Source: Pseudobacteroides cellulosolvens ATCC 35603 = DSM 2933
GTDB taxonomy: Bacteria; Bacillota; Clostridia; Acetivibrionales; DSM-2933
Length of the DNA: 64,000 nt
Assembly (NCBI RefSeq): GCF_001262605.1
Contig: NZ_LGTC01000001.1
Coordinates: 6,559,501-6,623,500, forward strand
Reading direction: 5' to 3'
Below the pieces are notes generated by a model. That model saw only the letters and a program-made list of their open reading frames with translations. It was not told where the DNA came from and searched no databases. Positions 1 through 8,823 of this stretch are shown one piece after another. The translations under genes were made by a program, and so were the position numbers. Positions within the stretch are counted from its first letter, which is position 1; every line of letters begins with the position of its first letter.

Positions 1-227
1 TCTTGGGCACTTGTTTTGCCATACTTTAAACCTATAAGCATTATCGCACCTGAAACAGCCCCACAGATTAATTGCTTTCTGGCAATACCCCCTCCAAAGC
101 CATTAGCAATTTTTAAAGCAAGATCCTTTTCAAGACCCAATCTATCACTGAGTGCTGCTAATACTGCCTGCGAGCAAATAAAACCTTCATTAAACATATC
201 TACTGCTTCCTGAGCTTTTGATACCAT
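1..227 (-). CDS. C_GCAxxG_C_C family protein (partial)
   Basis: The reverse strand reads from an ATG at 227, preceded by a good GGGAGG ribosome site at 235-240, and runs off the window edge, so only about 75 N-terminal residues are visible. The translation contains FICSQAVLAAL, then GFGGGIARKQLICGAVSGA, the characteristic Cys and G-C-A-x-x-G pattern of the putative redox-active C_GCAxxG_C_C family. Members are small cytoplasmic proteins of unproven function, often linked to redox or metal chemistry. The opposite-strand reading frame here is a shadow. The family call is fairly sure; the role is unknown. Confidence 0.8.
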   Translation of the reverse strand, partial: MVSKAQEAVDMFNEGFICSQAVLAALSDRLGLEKDLALKIANGFGGGIARKQLICGAVSGAIMLIGLKYGKTSAQ

Positions 228-328
228 ATATTTACCTCCCATAAAAGAGCATTATTTTCCGATATATTAAGGCATGAATTAAAAATTACTAAAAGTTAAT
301 AATCTTTTGCATTTGTCTGTCGCAAATT

Positions 329-1807
329 CTAATAGTTTAAGCTTGTTTTGTTAAAATTCATTGCAAGAATGAGGACATCACTCATATTGATGGAACCATC
401 TCTGTTCAGGTCAATGCCTGCAGCATATTTTGAGTCATTGGAGATGCTGTTGAAGCTTTTTGCAAGTATTATGACGTCCGACATGTTAATAGCATTATCC
501 CCGTTAAAATCTCCTGCCATAAGTTTTATTGGAGAATTTTCAAATGAGAGCTGGGTGTTGGAGTTTATTATGACATTTTTGATATCCTTGGAGAGATAGC
601 CTTCCTTACTTATTTTTATTGAATAACCGGAAGTGTTTTTCGGTAAATCTTTTATTATGAAATATCCGTTTTGATCGGTAACTGCTGACTTGCCTGCTTC
701 AGGAACTTCAACCTTAAAACCTGAAGCTAGTAACTGCTTTGAATTTCCGGTATATGAAAAGTCTGGTGATACATATCCCGAAAGAGTGTATGTACCCGGG
801 AGAGTGGCTGTAGGAGCAGCAGTTGTAGTAGGAACAGGTGTGGAAGTAGGAGTGGCAACAGGTTTACCAGCAATTATTCCATCCAATTCTGTTTTTGTCA
901 CACTTACAACACTTCCGTGTCTTACTCCTGCCGGAACACTTACATTAGTTACCTTTGTCCAGCTTGTTGAACCCAAATCTGTGGTCTTCCAGCACTCGAA
1001 TTTGCCGTTTTGGTTAAAAAGGTCAGCATACATATACCATGTGTTGGAGTTGTTATCCTTGAAAACGAATGGGCCTTCTGTGCCGGCTGATGTTATAAAA
1101 TTCGGTGTATGTACAGTGAAACTGTTTGGATTTAGTGTCGTTGATTTGGCACCTTTAATTGATTTTCCGCTTGAACGCTCATCCTTGAAAAACAAATAAG
1201 CTGTGCCGTTATGCTGGATGACATCAGAGTCTATTACGTCATAGCCGGGATCGAAAAATACTTCGTTTGGGGTTATTGTATTGAAATCGGTGGTATAGTT
1301 TACATAAGTGCGATTATAATTTGTATTTCCAGACCATATGATGCCGTATTGCTTTTTATTGTAGTCATAGAACACTTCTGGTGCCCAAGCGTGCATGTTT
1401 GTTGAGTGCACCTTAAGCAAACGCTCGTTTTTAAAGGTAATAAGGTCATCAGATTCCCAGACATGGATGTATTGGCTGTGATCTGACCAGGTTGTTCCCA
1501 GCATGTCTGTAGCAACTATAACAAAGCCGCCATCCTGCTTTCTGCGGATATATGGATCACGGATGCCTTTGGTTCCCATAGTTGCATAAAGAATAGGTTT
1601 TCCATCTTTTATATTCTTCCAGTTAAGTCCATCAGTGCTGTAACAGAGATTCAGACCATACTCGCCTGTTGCCTGTTTAAAGTAACCCATGATATAACCG
1701 GAGTAGCTTTCTGCGGATACCGGCTGGCTAATTGACAGGAAAACCACTGATGAATAAATAAAAATCATAATAACAGTCAGTATTTTTTTGAAATTTTTAA
1801 TAATCAT
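329..1807 (-). CDS. Dockerin-bearing GH43-type glycoside hydrolase
   Basis: Secreted cellulosomal enzyme of about 492 residues. A signal peptide (about 1-32, ending PVSA) leads into a five-bladed-propeller GH43-like catalytic domain (about 35-320). The three expected acidic residues are visible in GIRDPYI (base), DVIDSDVI (pKa modulator) and TEGPF (acid). A Thr/Pro linker, a carboxypeptidase-regulatory-like beta-sandwich (about 350-430) and a type I dockerin with two Ca-binding repeats (GDFNGDNAINMSDV, DLNRDGSINMSDV) follow. GH43 enzymes cleave arabinose- or xylose-containing side chains and galactans; the exact substrate cannot be read from sequence. ATG at 1807 is preferred to an upstream TTG because the AAGGAGG site sits 6 nt before it. 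The beta-sandwich-dockerin tail resembles that of the GH74 protein at 24756-27716. Confidence 0.85.
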   Translation of the reverse strand: MIIKNFKKILTVIMIFIYSSVVFLSISQPVSAESYSGYIMGYFKQATGEYGLNLCYSTDGLNWKNIKDGKPILYATMGTKGIRDPYIRRKQDGGFVIVATDMLGTTWSDHSQYIHVWESDDLITFKNERLLKVHSTNMHAWAPEVFYDYNKKQYGIIWSGNTNYNRTYVNYTTDFNTITPNEVFFDPGYDVIDSDVIQHNGTAYLFFKDERSSGKSIKGAKSTTLNPNSFTVHTPNFITSAGTEGPFVFKDNNSNTWYMYADLFNQNGKFECWKTTDLGSTSWTKVTNVSVPAGVRHGSVVSVTKTELDGIIAGKPVATPTSTPVPTTTAAPTATLPGTYTLSGYVSPDFSYTGNSKQLLASGFKVEVPEAGKSAVTDQNGYFIIKDLPKNTSGYSIKISKEGYLSKDIKNVIINSNTQLSFENSPIKLMAGDFNGDNAINMSDVIILAKSFNSISNDSKYAAGIDLNRDGSINMSDVLILAMNFNKTSLNY

Positions 1808-1948
1808 ATACAACCTCCTTATTGACTGGTTTGAAAATATTTTCTATATTAAAAGATCAGATTATTAAAGTGGTTAATTATAGTATATATTTACTATAAA
1901 AAGCTTTCAAGCAATATATTTATGTCTATGTTTTTTAAGGATTATTAG

Positions 1949-2179
1949 TCGAACATCCAGCCAATGATGCAAACATTAGATGAGATAATAAATGAATATA
2001 GTAGAAGTCTGTTCGTAAAATATATAGAAAATGGTGTTATTATAGGATCTGTCCGTGGTTATATTGATGAAAATGACACCAAAAACAGATGTTTCTATTC
2101 AAAGCTAGGTTATGTAGATACTTCATTTAGGGAAGTAAATAATGTTTCATTAGTTTTTATGAGTAAGGATAACAAATAA
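1949..2179 (+). pseudogene. GNAT acetyltransferase remnant
   Basis: The frame reads NIQPMMQTLDEI, FVKYIENGVIIGSVRGYIDEND and then FYSKLGYVDTSFREVNNVSLVFM. These match the beginning and end of a GNAT N-acetyltransferase, but the central acetyl-CoA-binding segment (Q/RxxGxG/A loop) is missing, as if an internal stretch was deleted. The homologous frame continues upstream of the ATG at 1964 to an in-frame TAG at 1946-1948, so the N-terminus is also lost. No convincing ribosome site precedes it. I read it as a decayed gene; a functional 71-residue peptide is unlikely. Confidence 0.65.
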
Positions 2180-2223
2180 AGTTTGAGAGTTATCACTTCC
2201 ACTATAGTTTAATCTTCAAACTC

Positions 2224-2247
2224 AAAATGATTATTGCAAAACATATA
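2224..2247 (+). repeat. 24-nt dispersed repeat, copy 1
   Basis: AAAATGATTATTGCAAAACATATA-type sequence that recurs identically on the minus strand at 59837-59860, where it forms one arm of a 15-bp inverted repeat. It lies in the noncoding stretch between the GNAT remnant and the esterase gene. Confidence 0.6.
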
Positions 2248-2383
2248 GTTCAAAAATGTACCCTAAAAATAATATTCTTTTCGCATATTAATAAAAATTA
2301 TTATTTAGCGTGAGATCTTGCATCTTACGGTAACAATGATTTTAATTGATTTTTATTTTATAACTATCCAGGGGGGACATATT

Positions 2384-3453
2384 ATGAGGAAGATTGTAAG
2401 TATAGGATTGATGTTTTTTTTACTGTTTACTTGTTTTGCAATAATTCCGCTAGGGCAGACTACAGCTGATGCAGCCGATGCTAAGCCGACGGTCTATATT
2501 TGCGGAGATTCCACTGTCCAGAGCTATTCGGCAAGCTATGCACCGCAAGCGGGTTGGGGCAGTTTATAGCGAAATATTTTACATCGGATGTATTATTTGT
2601 AAATAAAGCTATAGCAGGCAGGAGCTCAAAAAGCTTTATAGCAGATGGACGCCTGGATGAAATTATTAAAGTGATAAAGGCTAATGACTATATATTCATA
2701 CAGTTCGGTCATAATGATGCCACCATAAGCAAGCCTGAACGTTATGCAGAAGCAGGCACCACATATAAGGAATGCCTCCGACAGTTCATTGACAGGGCAA
2801 AGGAAAAAGGTGCCTTTCCTGTTCTAATTACACCTGTTGCAAGATTAAATTATGTAAACGGTGCTTTTAAAAATGATTTTCCAGCATATTGTACAGCTAT
2901 GAAAGAAGTTGCCAAGGAGAAAAATGTACCCTGTATAGACTTGATGAATAAGTGTTTAAGCTACTATACTTCATTGGGATATGACAAGGTGTATCCTTTT
3001 TATATGGTTTCATCAAATGGAACCGATTATACACATTTTACGGAAAAAGGTGCAATGCAAGTTGCCAGAATAGTTTCAGAGAGTGTAAAAGAATTAGGTT
3101 TGGATATTTCCAAATTTGTAAAAGGATCTTCTACGCCAACAAATACGCCTACACTAAAACCAACCTCTACACCGACAATTAAACCCACCAATACAGTAAA
3201 ACCAACAAATACTGCCACTCCTAGTCCTACCAATACTCCAATTCTGCATAGCGAGGATTTAAACGGTGACAATGTAGTGAATATGGCTGATGTCATATTG
3301 ATAGGACTATACTTTAATCAATTGGTTAATGAGCAAAACAAAAGGTTTGATGTTAACAAAGATGGAGTAATAAACATGAGTGATGTTATGAAAATAGCGA
3401 TTAGTTTCAATAAGTTTACAATTTCAAATCCTGGTGAAGTGCATATAGATTAA
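2384..3453 (+). pseudogene. Frameshifted dockerin CE12-type (SGNH) acetylesterase
   Basis: The gene starts at ATG 2384 after GGGGGG at 2371-2376. It encodes a signal peptide and the SGNH block I ICGDSTVQSY, then reaches a stop at 2567-2569 in frame. From about 2560 the +1-shifted frame continues the same protein (GQFIAKYF, NKAIAGRSS, IQFGHNDA, DYTHFTEKGA), then a Thr/Pro linker and a type I dockerin ending at 3453. One base is missing within or next to the GGGG run at 2556-2559; a fifth G would restore Trp-Gly-Gln as in the downstream paralogue (AGWGQ). CE12 SGNH esterases remove acetyl groups from rhamnogalacturonan. All catalytic blocks survive, so this is either a recent mutation or a homopolymer sequencing error. 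Confidence 0.8.
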
Positions 3454-3469
3454 AATGGGAGGTCACAGC

Positions 3470-4891
3470 ATGCATAAATGGAAAAAGTTTTCGGTTACAA
3501 TGAGTGCAATTGCTGCTTTTACAGCAATGAGTTTTAATATATCCGGCACCAGTTTCAGTGCAACCACAGACTACAAGTTTGATTTCGGAGGTGGCGGTGT
3601 TCAGTCAGGTTATATTGGAACCAGTGCATCTACAGCTTACAGCAAATCATTGGGTTATGGTTTTAATACTCCGGCAAATATGAAAAATGTAACTGCATCA
3701 GGTACTGGAGCTGCCAGTGATGCGGTTCAGTTTCTTACTTACGGCACAAAAAGCACAAATACCTTCAATGTAGACCTATCCAACGGCTTATATGAGGTGA
3801 AAGTTACTCTTGGTAACACAAGCAGGGCAAGTGTAGCGGCTGAGGGTGTTTTCCAGATAATTAACATGACCGGAAATAATGCAGTGGATAAATTTCAGAT
3901 TCCAATAACCGATGGACAGCTAAATCTGTTGATTACAGAAGGCAAAGCAGGCACAGCTTTTACTTTGAGTGCTCTTGAGATTAAAAAATTGTCGGACAAT
4001 CCTGCGACAAACAGAACAATATATATAGGAGGAGACTCAACGGTATGCAATTATTATCCCCTAGATACCAGTGTACAAGCTGGATGGGGGCAGATGCTGC
4101 CTAAATATGTAAGCACAGATCACTTTCAGATACGAAACATGGCATCAGGCGGACAGATTGCTAGGGGTTTTAGGGATGACGGGCAATTTGAAGCAATAAT
4201 GAAATATCTAAAGCCTGGTGATTACTTTATTATACAGCTTGGTATCAATGACACTAATGCAAAAAACAACACTACAGAAGCACAATTCAAGGAAATAATG
4301 AGGGACATGGTTGTAAAAGCAAAGGCAACGGGTGCAACAGTCGTACTGTCAACTCCCCAGGGAAGGGCAACAGATTTTAATGTCTCAAATGTGCATACTG
4401 CTGTTGGCAGATGGTATAGAGCATCTACCATGGCTTTGGCAAAGGAAGAAAACGTACAGCTATTGGATTTAAATGTATTAAGCTCGACTTATTTTACATC
4501 AATTGGACCCGATGCGACTCTTGCACTCTATATGTCGGGAGATACATTACACCCAAACCGTGCAGGAGCTACACAGCTTGCACGAATAGTTTATGAAAGC
4601 CTGAAGCTGCCCATTGGTTCACCTACACCAACTAACACATCAACTAAAGCACCAACCAACACACCACTACTAACAAAAGCCCCTTCCAATACCCCAACTT
4701 CTACTGCCAAAACACTGGTGGAAGACATAAATGGGGACAGGGTAGTAAATATGGCGGATGTTATAATGCTTGCCCGCAATTTCAATGCACAGGTGACTGA
4801 TAGCACCAGAAGTTGTGACTTAAACAGCGATGGTGTCATCAACATGAGTGATGTTATAAAGGTTGCATTGAAATTCAATACAAGCATGTAA
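3470..4891 (+). CDS. Dockerin-bearing CE12 rhamnogalacturonan acetylesterase-type protein
   Basis: Secreted SGNH hydrolase of 473 residues, 16 nt downstream of the frameshifted paralogue and probably co-transcribed with it. After a signal peptide there is an N-terminal beta-sandwich module (starting YKFDFGGGGVQSGY), typical of larger CE12 enzymes. The SGNH domain follows: GGDSTV (Ser nucleophile), ASGGQ (Gly), QLGINDT (Asn) and SGDTLHPN (Asp/His). A Thr/Pro linker leads to a type I dockerin (DINGDRVVNMADV, DLNSDGVINMSDV). It probably deacetylates rhamnogalacturonan so that lyases such as the PL11 at 13363 can act. ATG 3470 is chosen over 3455 because GGGAGG lies at 3457-3462. Confidence 0.85.
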   Translation: MHKWKKFSVTMSAIAAFTAMSFNISGTSFSATTDYKFDFGGGGVQSGYIGTSASTAYSKSLGYGFNTPANMKNVTASGTGAASDAVQFLTYGTKSTNTFNVDLSNGLYEVKVTLGNTSRASVAAEGVFQIINMTGNNAVDKFQIPITDGQLNLLITEGKAGTAFTLSALEIKKLSDNPATNRTIYIGGDSTVCNYYPLDTSVQAGWGQMLPKYVSTDHFQIRNMASGGQIARGFRDDGQFEAIMKYLKPGDYFIIQLGINDTNAKNNTTEAQFKEIMRDMVVKAKATGATVVLSTPQGRATDFNVSNVHTAVGRWYRASTMALAKEENVQLLDLNVLSSTYFTSIGPDATLALYMSGDTLHPNRAGATQLARIVYESLKLPIGSPTPTNTSTKAPTNTPLLTKAPSNTPTSTAKTLVEDINGDRVVNMADVIMLARNFNAQVTDSTRSCDLNSDGVINMSDVIKVALKFNTSM

Positions 4892-4944
4892 GATTCAAGT
4901 CATTACTAATCATTAGAAAATTGGAATTTTAAAAATAAAAAAGC

Positions 4945-4993
4945 AAAACGCCATGTTATAATATTATTATGCAAAATAAACATGGCGTTTTTT
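4945..4993 (+). terminator. Intrinsic terminator of the esterase operon
   Basis: A 13-bp perfect stem (arms 4945-4957 and 4979-4991, core ACGCCATGTT/AACATGGCGT) is followed by a T run to 4993, about 50 nt after the esterase stop. It separates that operon from sigI. Confidence 0.8.
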
Positions 4994-5063
4994 ATATTAT
5001 ATCAATAATTATATCCCGAAAAAGTTTTAAATGCACGCATATATAGCAAGGGTGTGATAGTAT

Positions 5064-5807
5064 TTGTTTAAGTTCGGTTTTAACCCTGGTAAAGATAAAA
5101 ACAGTGTTGAATACATAGTAGAAAAGATTAAATCAGGGGACACAGATCTAAAGGAAGAATTCATCAAGGATAACATATTATATATAACAAAGCTTGTTTC
5201 CAACATTGTGGGAGCATATGTCGACAACAAAAACAGCGAAGAATTCAGCATAGGATTATTAGCATTCAATGAAGCTATAGACAATTATGATTATAAGAGG
5301 AATGGAGATTTTTACAAATACTCTTATATGGTTATAAAACACAGGATTATTGACAATATCAGGAAGAACAAGAGGCACCAGAATAATCTGCTGTTCTCAT
5401 CAATAGAAGATGATTATGATTTTAGCAATAGGTATATGGTATCAAACTCTCATTATCAGTTTGAAAATATTGAACTGGCTGAGGAAATTGACCTTTTTGA
5501 GAAATGCCTTTCGGACTATGAGATTTCATTGGGGGATTTGGTATCAAGCTCACCGAAACACAAGGACTCAAGGATGTTATCCATCAAAATAGCAAGGACC
5601 CTGGCTGAAGATGAAGAATTGTACCAAAAAATGATTAGGAAAAAGTGTATTCCATTATCAGATCTGCTTAAAAAAATTCAGGCAAGTAAAAAAACAGTTG
5701 TTAGAAATAGAAAATTCATTATTGCTGTGAGTTTGATTCTAAGGAGTAGGCTTGATGACCTTAAGGAGTTTGTTGTGAATATGGAAAAGAGGGAAAAGTA
5801 TGAATGA
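5064..5807 (+). CDS. sigI: RNA polymerase sigma factor SigI (pair 1)
   Basis: Alternative sigma factor of 247 residues in the SigI family, which in cellulosomal clostridia turns on wall-degrading genes when the partner RsgI senses polysaccharide. The sigma-2 region is recognisable (EEFSIGLLAFNEAIDNYDYKRNGDFYKYSYMVIKHRIIDNIRK cut into EFSIGLLAFNEAI and IKHRIIDNIRK), and the C-terminal SigI domain carries SSPKHKDSR and a helix-turn-helix-like KKTVVRNRKFIIAVSLIL. The start is TTG at 5064, 8 nt after GGTGTG; no in-frame ATG fits the family length. The 3' end overlaps rsgI by 8 nt, indicating translational coupling. I could not identify a convincing SigI-type promoter upstream. Confidence 0.9.
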   Translation: MFKFGFNPGKDKNSVEYIVEKIKSGDTDLKEEFIKDNILYITKLVSNIVGAYVDNKNSEEFSIGLLAFNEAIDNYDYKRNGDFYKYSYMVIKHRIIDNIRKNKRHQNNLLFSSIEDDYDFSNRYMVSNSHYQFENIELAEEIDLFEKCLSDYEISLGDLVSSSPKHKDSRMLSIKIARTLAEDEELYQKMIRKKCIPLSDLLKKIQASKKTVVRNRKFIIAVSLILRSRLDDLKEFVVNMEKREKYE

Positions 5808-7596
5808 TTTAGATAATATAGGGGTTGTTATAAAGGTTGACAAAGATGGAGCTGTCGTAATGACCGATGAGGTTGTATTTAAGAGAATTAGAAAGAGAGA
5901 GGACTTGCAAAAAGGACAAAAGATACTTATTAATGAAAACGATGTAATAGATAATGATGTGACATTAGAAAGCAAAAAAACAATAAAATACTATTACCCC
6001 TTGCTGGCAGGTATTGCTTCAGTTATTTTGGTAGTGTTTGTTTTTTATCGTGTATTTGTTGTAAACAATACAACATATTCTTATGTAAGTATAGACATCA
6101 ATCCTAGTATAGAGCTTGAAGTAAGTAGAGCAGAGAGTATAAAGGATGTCAGGGCTTTTAATGAGGATGGAAAAAGACTTTTGGAGAATATGGAATTAGA
6201 AGGCATGAATATCAATAAAGCAATTAAGCTGATTATAGATAAATCAAGGGGAATGGGCTATTTTAAGAACAACGAAATAAACAGCATATTGATTGCTGCA
6301 GTACCAGGAAAAGATAGCAATATTGAAAAAACAGAAGAGGAAAAGAAGTTTAATGATTTTCTGGACAGGATAAAAAAAGATATAAAAATTACCTACAGCA
6401 GCTTTATTGATGCAAAGGTAATCATGGTTTCTCAGGGCATTAGGGAAAAGGCGGAAAAGAATAACCTTTCAATGGGCAGATACTATATTTATTCCCAGGA
6501 GAAAATGGAAGGGAAGCAAGGCTCTGCACAATTACAGCTGCCGCCGACAGACACTGAATCTCCCATAACAACCGGAGCACACATTACCACCAATTTGCCA
6601 ATGACAGCCTCACAGCCTGCAACATGCACAATATCAAGTTTGCCGTTATCAACTCCCCAAAAGCTGCAGGCAAAACCTACATACTCGATCCCTGCAAATG
6701 ACAAAAGCAATGCAGGAAATGACTTAGAGAAAGGTAAAGATGCTGGGGTGCTGCCAACGCCTCAACAAATTGAAGCAATCTTGGGAAGCGGATTAAAAGG
6801 GGCGTATTATAACAATAGCGATTTAACCCAATTGGCTATGTGCAGAATTGATCCGGAAATTAATTTCAGATGGGTTGAAGACTCTCCCGATGGATTGATT
6901 GGAAACGATACTTTCTCGGTTAGATGGACAGGCTTAGTTGTTCCAAGATTTTCTGAAAGGTATACATTTAGCACTTACGCGGATGATGGGGTGAGGCTTT
7001 GGGTAAATAATGTACTGATTATTGATAACTGGAAGTCTCAGAGATCGGCAACCAGTCAGGGGAGTTTGGATCTTGCAGCAGGAAGGCAATATGATATTAA
7101 ACTTGAGTATTTCGAAGATGTTAAAGCCTGTCAGGTTAAGCTTTTTTGGAGCAGTAAATCACAGAAGGCAGAGATAATACCATCAAGCCAGCTATATCAC
7201 AAAACCGTCGTTTATCAAGGGGAGGATGCCAAGTTTTCGCGGTGTATAAAAGAGTCTTCCAACAGCGGATTTAGCGGTAATGGATATGTGAATTTTATAA
7301 ATGAGAAAGGAAGTTACGTTGATTGGATTGTTGATATAAAAAAGGACGGTATATATACATTAAACTTCCATTATACAAATGGTACGGACATTGACAGGCC
7401 TTTAGAAATAATAGTAAATGAGATACCAGTATGTAACCGCCTGAGCTTTATTGGTACCGGCAGTTGGACTTTGTGGAAGCATCAGTATGTTCCGTTAAAC
7501 CTGAAAGCAGGAATAAATGTAATTAGGACAATTGCAATTACTAAGGATGGTGGACCTAATATAGATTATATGGAATTAATAGCGGCTCAAAACTAG
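5800..7596 (+). CDS. rsgI: Anti-sigma-I factor RsgI with PA14 and CBM35-like sensors
   Basis: Membrane anti-sigma factor of 598 residues. Residues 1-55 form the cytoplasmic RsgI N-domain that binds SigI. One transmembrane helix spans about 66-88. The extracellular juxtamembrane domain contains the conserved IDINPSIEL (residues 98-106), where the Asn-Pro bond is the reported autoproteolysis point in RsgI proteins. A low-complexity Thr/Pro stretch follows. The exterior ends in a PA14 domain (about 325-466, with TYADDGVRLWVNN) and a CBM35/CBM6-like beta-sandwich (about 470-598, ending GPNIDYMEL). PA14 sensors of RsgI3 in C. thermocellum bind pectin, and CBM35 modules often bind uronic acids. With CE12 and PL11 genes nearby, a pectin or rhamnogalacturonan signal is the natural inference. 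Confidence 0.9.
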   Translation: MNDLDNIGVVIKVDKDGAVVMTDEVVFKRIRKREDLQKGQKILINENDVIDNDVTLESKKTIKYYYPLLAGIASVILVVFVFYRVFVVNNTTYSYVSIDINPSIELEVSRAESIKDVRAFNEDGKRLLENMELEGMNINKAIKLIIDKSRGMGYFKNNEINSILIAAVPGKDSNIEKTEEEKKFNDFLDRIKKDIKITYSSFIDAKVIMVSQGIREKAEKNNLSMGRYYIYSQEKMEGKQGSAQLQLPPTDTESPITTGAHITTNLPMTASQPATCTISSLPLSTPQKLQAKPTYSIPANDKSNAGNDLEKGKDAGVLPTPQQIEAILGSGLKGAYYNNSDLTQLAMCRIDPEINFRWVEDSPDGLIGNDTFSVRWTGLVVPRFSERYTFSTYADDGVRLWVNNVLIIDNWKSQRSATSQGSLDLAAGRQYDIKLEYFEDVKACQVKLFWSSKSQKAEIIPSSQLYHKTVVYQGEDAKFSRCIKESSNSGFSGNGYVNFINEKGSYVDWIVDIKKDGIYTLNFHYTNGTDIDRPLEIIVNEIPVCNRLSFIGTGSWTLWKHQYVPLNLKAGINVIRTIAITKDGGPNIDYMELIAAQN

Positions 7597-7602
7597 ATAT
7601 TA

Positions 7603-8823
7603 TTAAAGCTGGTCCACTACTATTCGTCCATCCCGTAAGACCATGACTATATTCCTGGTGTCCTTTATGTTCTTAAGGGGATTTCCGTCTATTACTATGA
7701 GATCAGCCACCTGTCCCACGCCAATAGTACCGATGTAATCAGTTCTAAGTACTTTAGCGGCACCACTGGTGGCTGCTTTCAAAGCTTCCCTGGGCGTAAG
7801 ACCGCTCTCAACCAGCTTTTCCATTTCATGATGAATTCCATCACCAAAGAAAGCCCCTGGCATCCCTGCATATGTTCCAACCACAATACGCGGCATATTA
7901 TGATTCAATATTAACTTCAATATATTATCAGGCCACAAATTATTTATATCGCCAGTATGGTCTTCCAAATGCTGAAGACTATCAACTCCGGCATCAAGAA
8001 CATCCTGTAGATCTTCTTCAGTGCCCCATCGGGCTACAACCGGAAGACTATGATTATGTGCCTCGTTTACAATGGCATGTAGTATATCATGTGCCACAGG
8101 ATGTAGTGCATGTTGGCGGTCTCCTCTATCTTGGACCACTTTAATGAGGTCAATAGGTTCATCATTGTGAGCAAGTTCACGCACCATTCTTTGAGCTTCT
8201 TCAGGAGTAGACGGAAGCCGGACTGATTCTGGATCTGCACCCAAGACATCGGTAGTATGGCTTCCTGGGATTGTGAATACGGGACCTGCGGCAAATATGC
8301 GGGGACCTTCAAGCACTCCGTCACGAATCTGTTTTTTCAAATCCATAATCCATTTATATTCATCTCCTAAGCTGCATACCGAGGTAACGCCGTTTTTCAA
8401 AAGGGCTTGGCGTTTGTCAGGTGTGAAGCGTACCAAATCGGCAAGCATCTTTGGCATGGACAGAAAATTCAAAACCTTATTAACCTGGTGCTCATAAGAA
8501 CTCAAATGTACATGCATATCAATCAATCCCGGCATGACGGTGCAACCATTCATATCCAATGTGGCTGCCCCTTCGGGGATTGTGATATCACTTGAATTTC
8601 CAACCTTCACAATGACACCATCTTTAATTAATATGGTGCTATCCATAAAAGAATTAAGGTTCTCGCCGACAAGCACCGATGCTCTAGTCAGGGCTAAATA
8701 GCCCTTCTGTACAGTCTTTGGTTTATAAAGTGTCAAAGTGTAATAAACATACCCTGGTATACCCAGCAGTAAAATAATAACCAATATGATCAGCATGAAA
8801 CGCGTAAGAAACCGTAATACCAT
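7603..8823 (-). CDS. Membrane-anchored amidohydrolase-like protein, probably inactive
   Basis: Protein of 406 residues with an N-terminal transmembrane helix (about 5-27) and an imidazolonepropionase/prolidase-type amidohydrolase fold. Seen: the first metal motif PGLIDMHVHLSS and the C-terminal GVGQVADLIVIDGNPL. Three departures from the family stand out. The strand that usually reads VAHxGT reads VVARWGT, the usual GTDAG reads GTYAG (metal Asp replaced by Tyr), and NHNMP runs directly into RIVVGTYAG, lacking some tens of residues normally found between them. I infer a pseudoenzyme or a gene in early decay with the frame intact. It is convergent with rsgI, only 6 nt away, and no terminator separates them. 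Confidence 0.7.
   Translation of the reverse strand: MVLRFLTRFMLIILVIILLLGIPGYVYYTLTLYKPKTVQKGYLALTRASVLVGENLNSFMDSTILIKDGVIVKVGNSSDITIPEGAATLDMNGCTVMPGLIDMHVHLSSYEHQVNKVLNFLSMPKMLADLVRFTPDKRQALLKNGVTSVCSLGDEYKWIMDLKKQIRDGVLEGPRIFAAGPVFTIPGSHTTDVLGADPESVRLPSTPEEAQRMVRELAHNDEPIDLIKVVQDRGDRQHALHPVAHDILHAIVNEAHNHSLPVVARWGTEEDLQDVLDAGVDSLQHLEDHTGDINNLWPDNILKLILNHNMPRIVVGTYAGMPGAFFGDGIHHEMEKLVESGLTPREALKAATSGAAKVLRTDYIGTIGVGQVADLIVIDGNPLKNIKDTRNIVMVLRDGRIVVDQL

Noticed and set aside
690..1199. 169-residue plus-strand frame antisense to the GH43 gene
   Set aside because: It is the complement of the Thr/Pro linker and catalytic domain of a clear gene, has no ribosome site and no family match.
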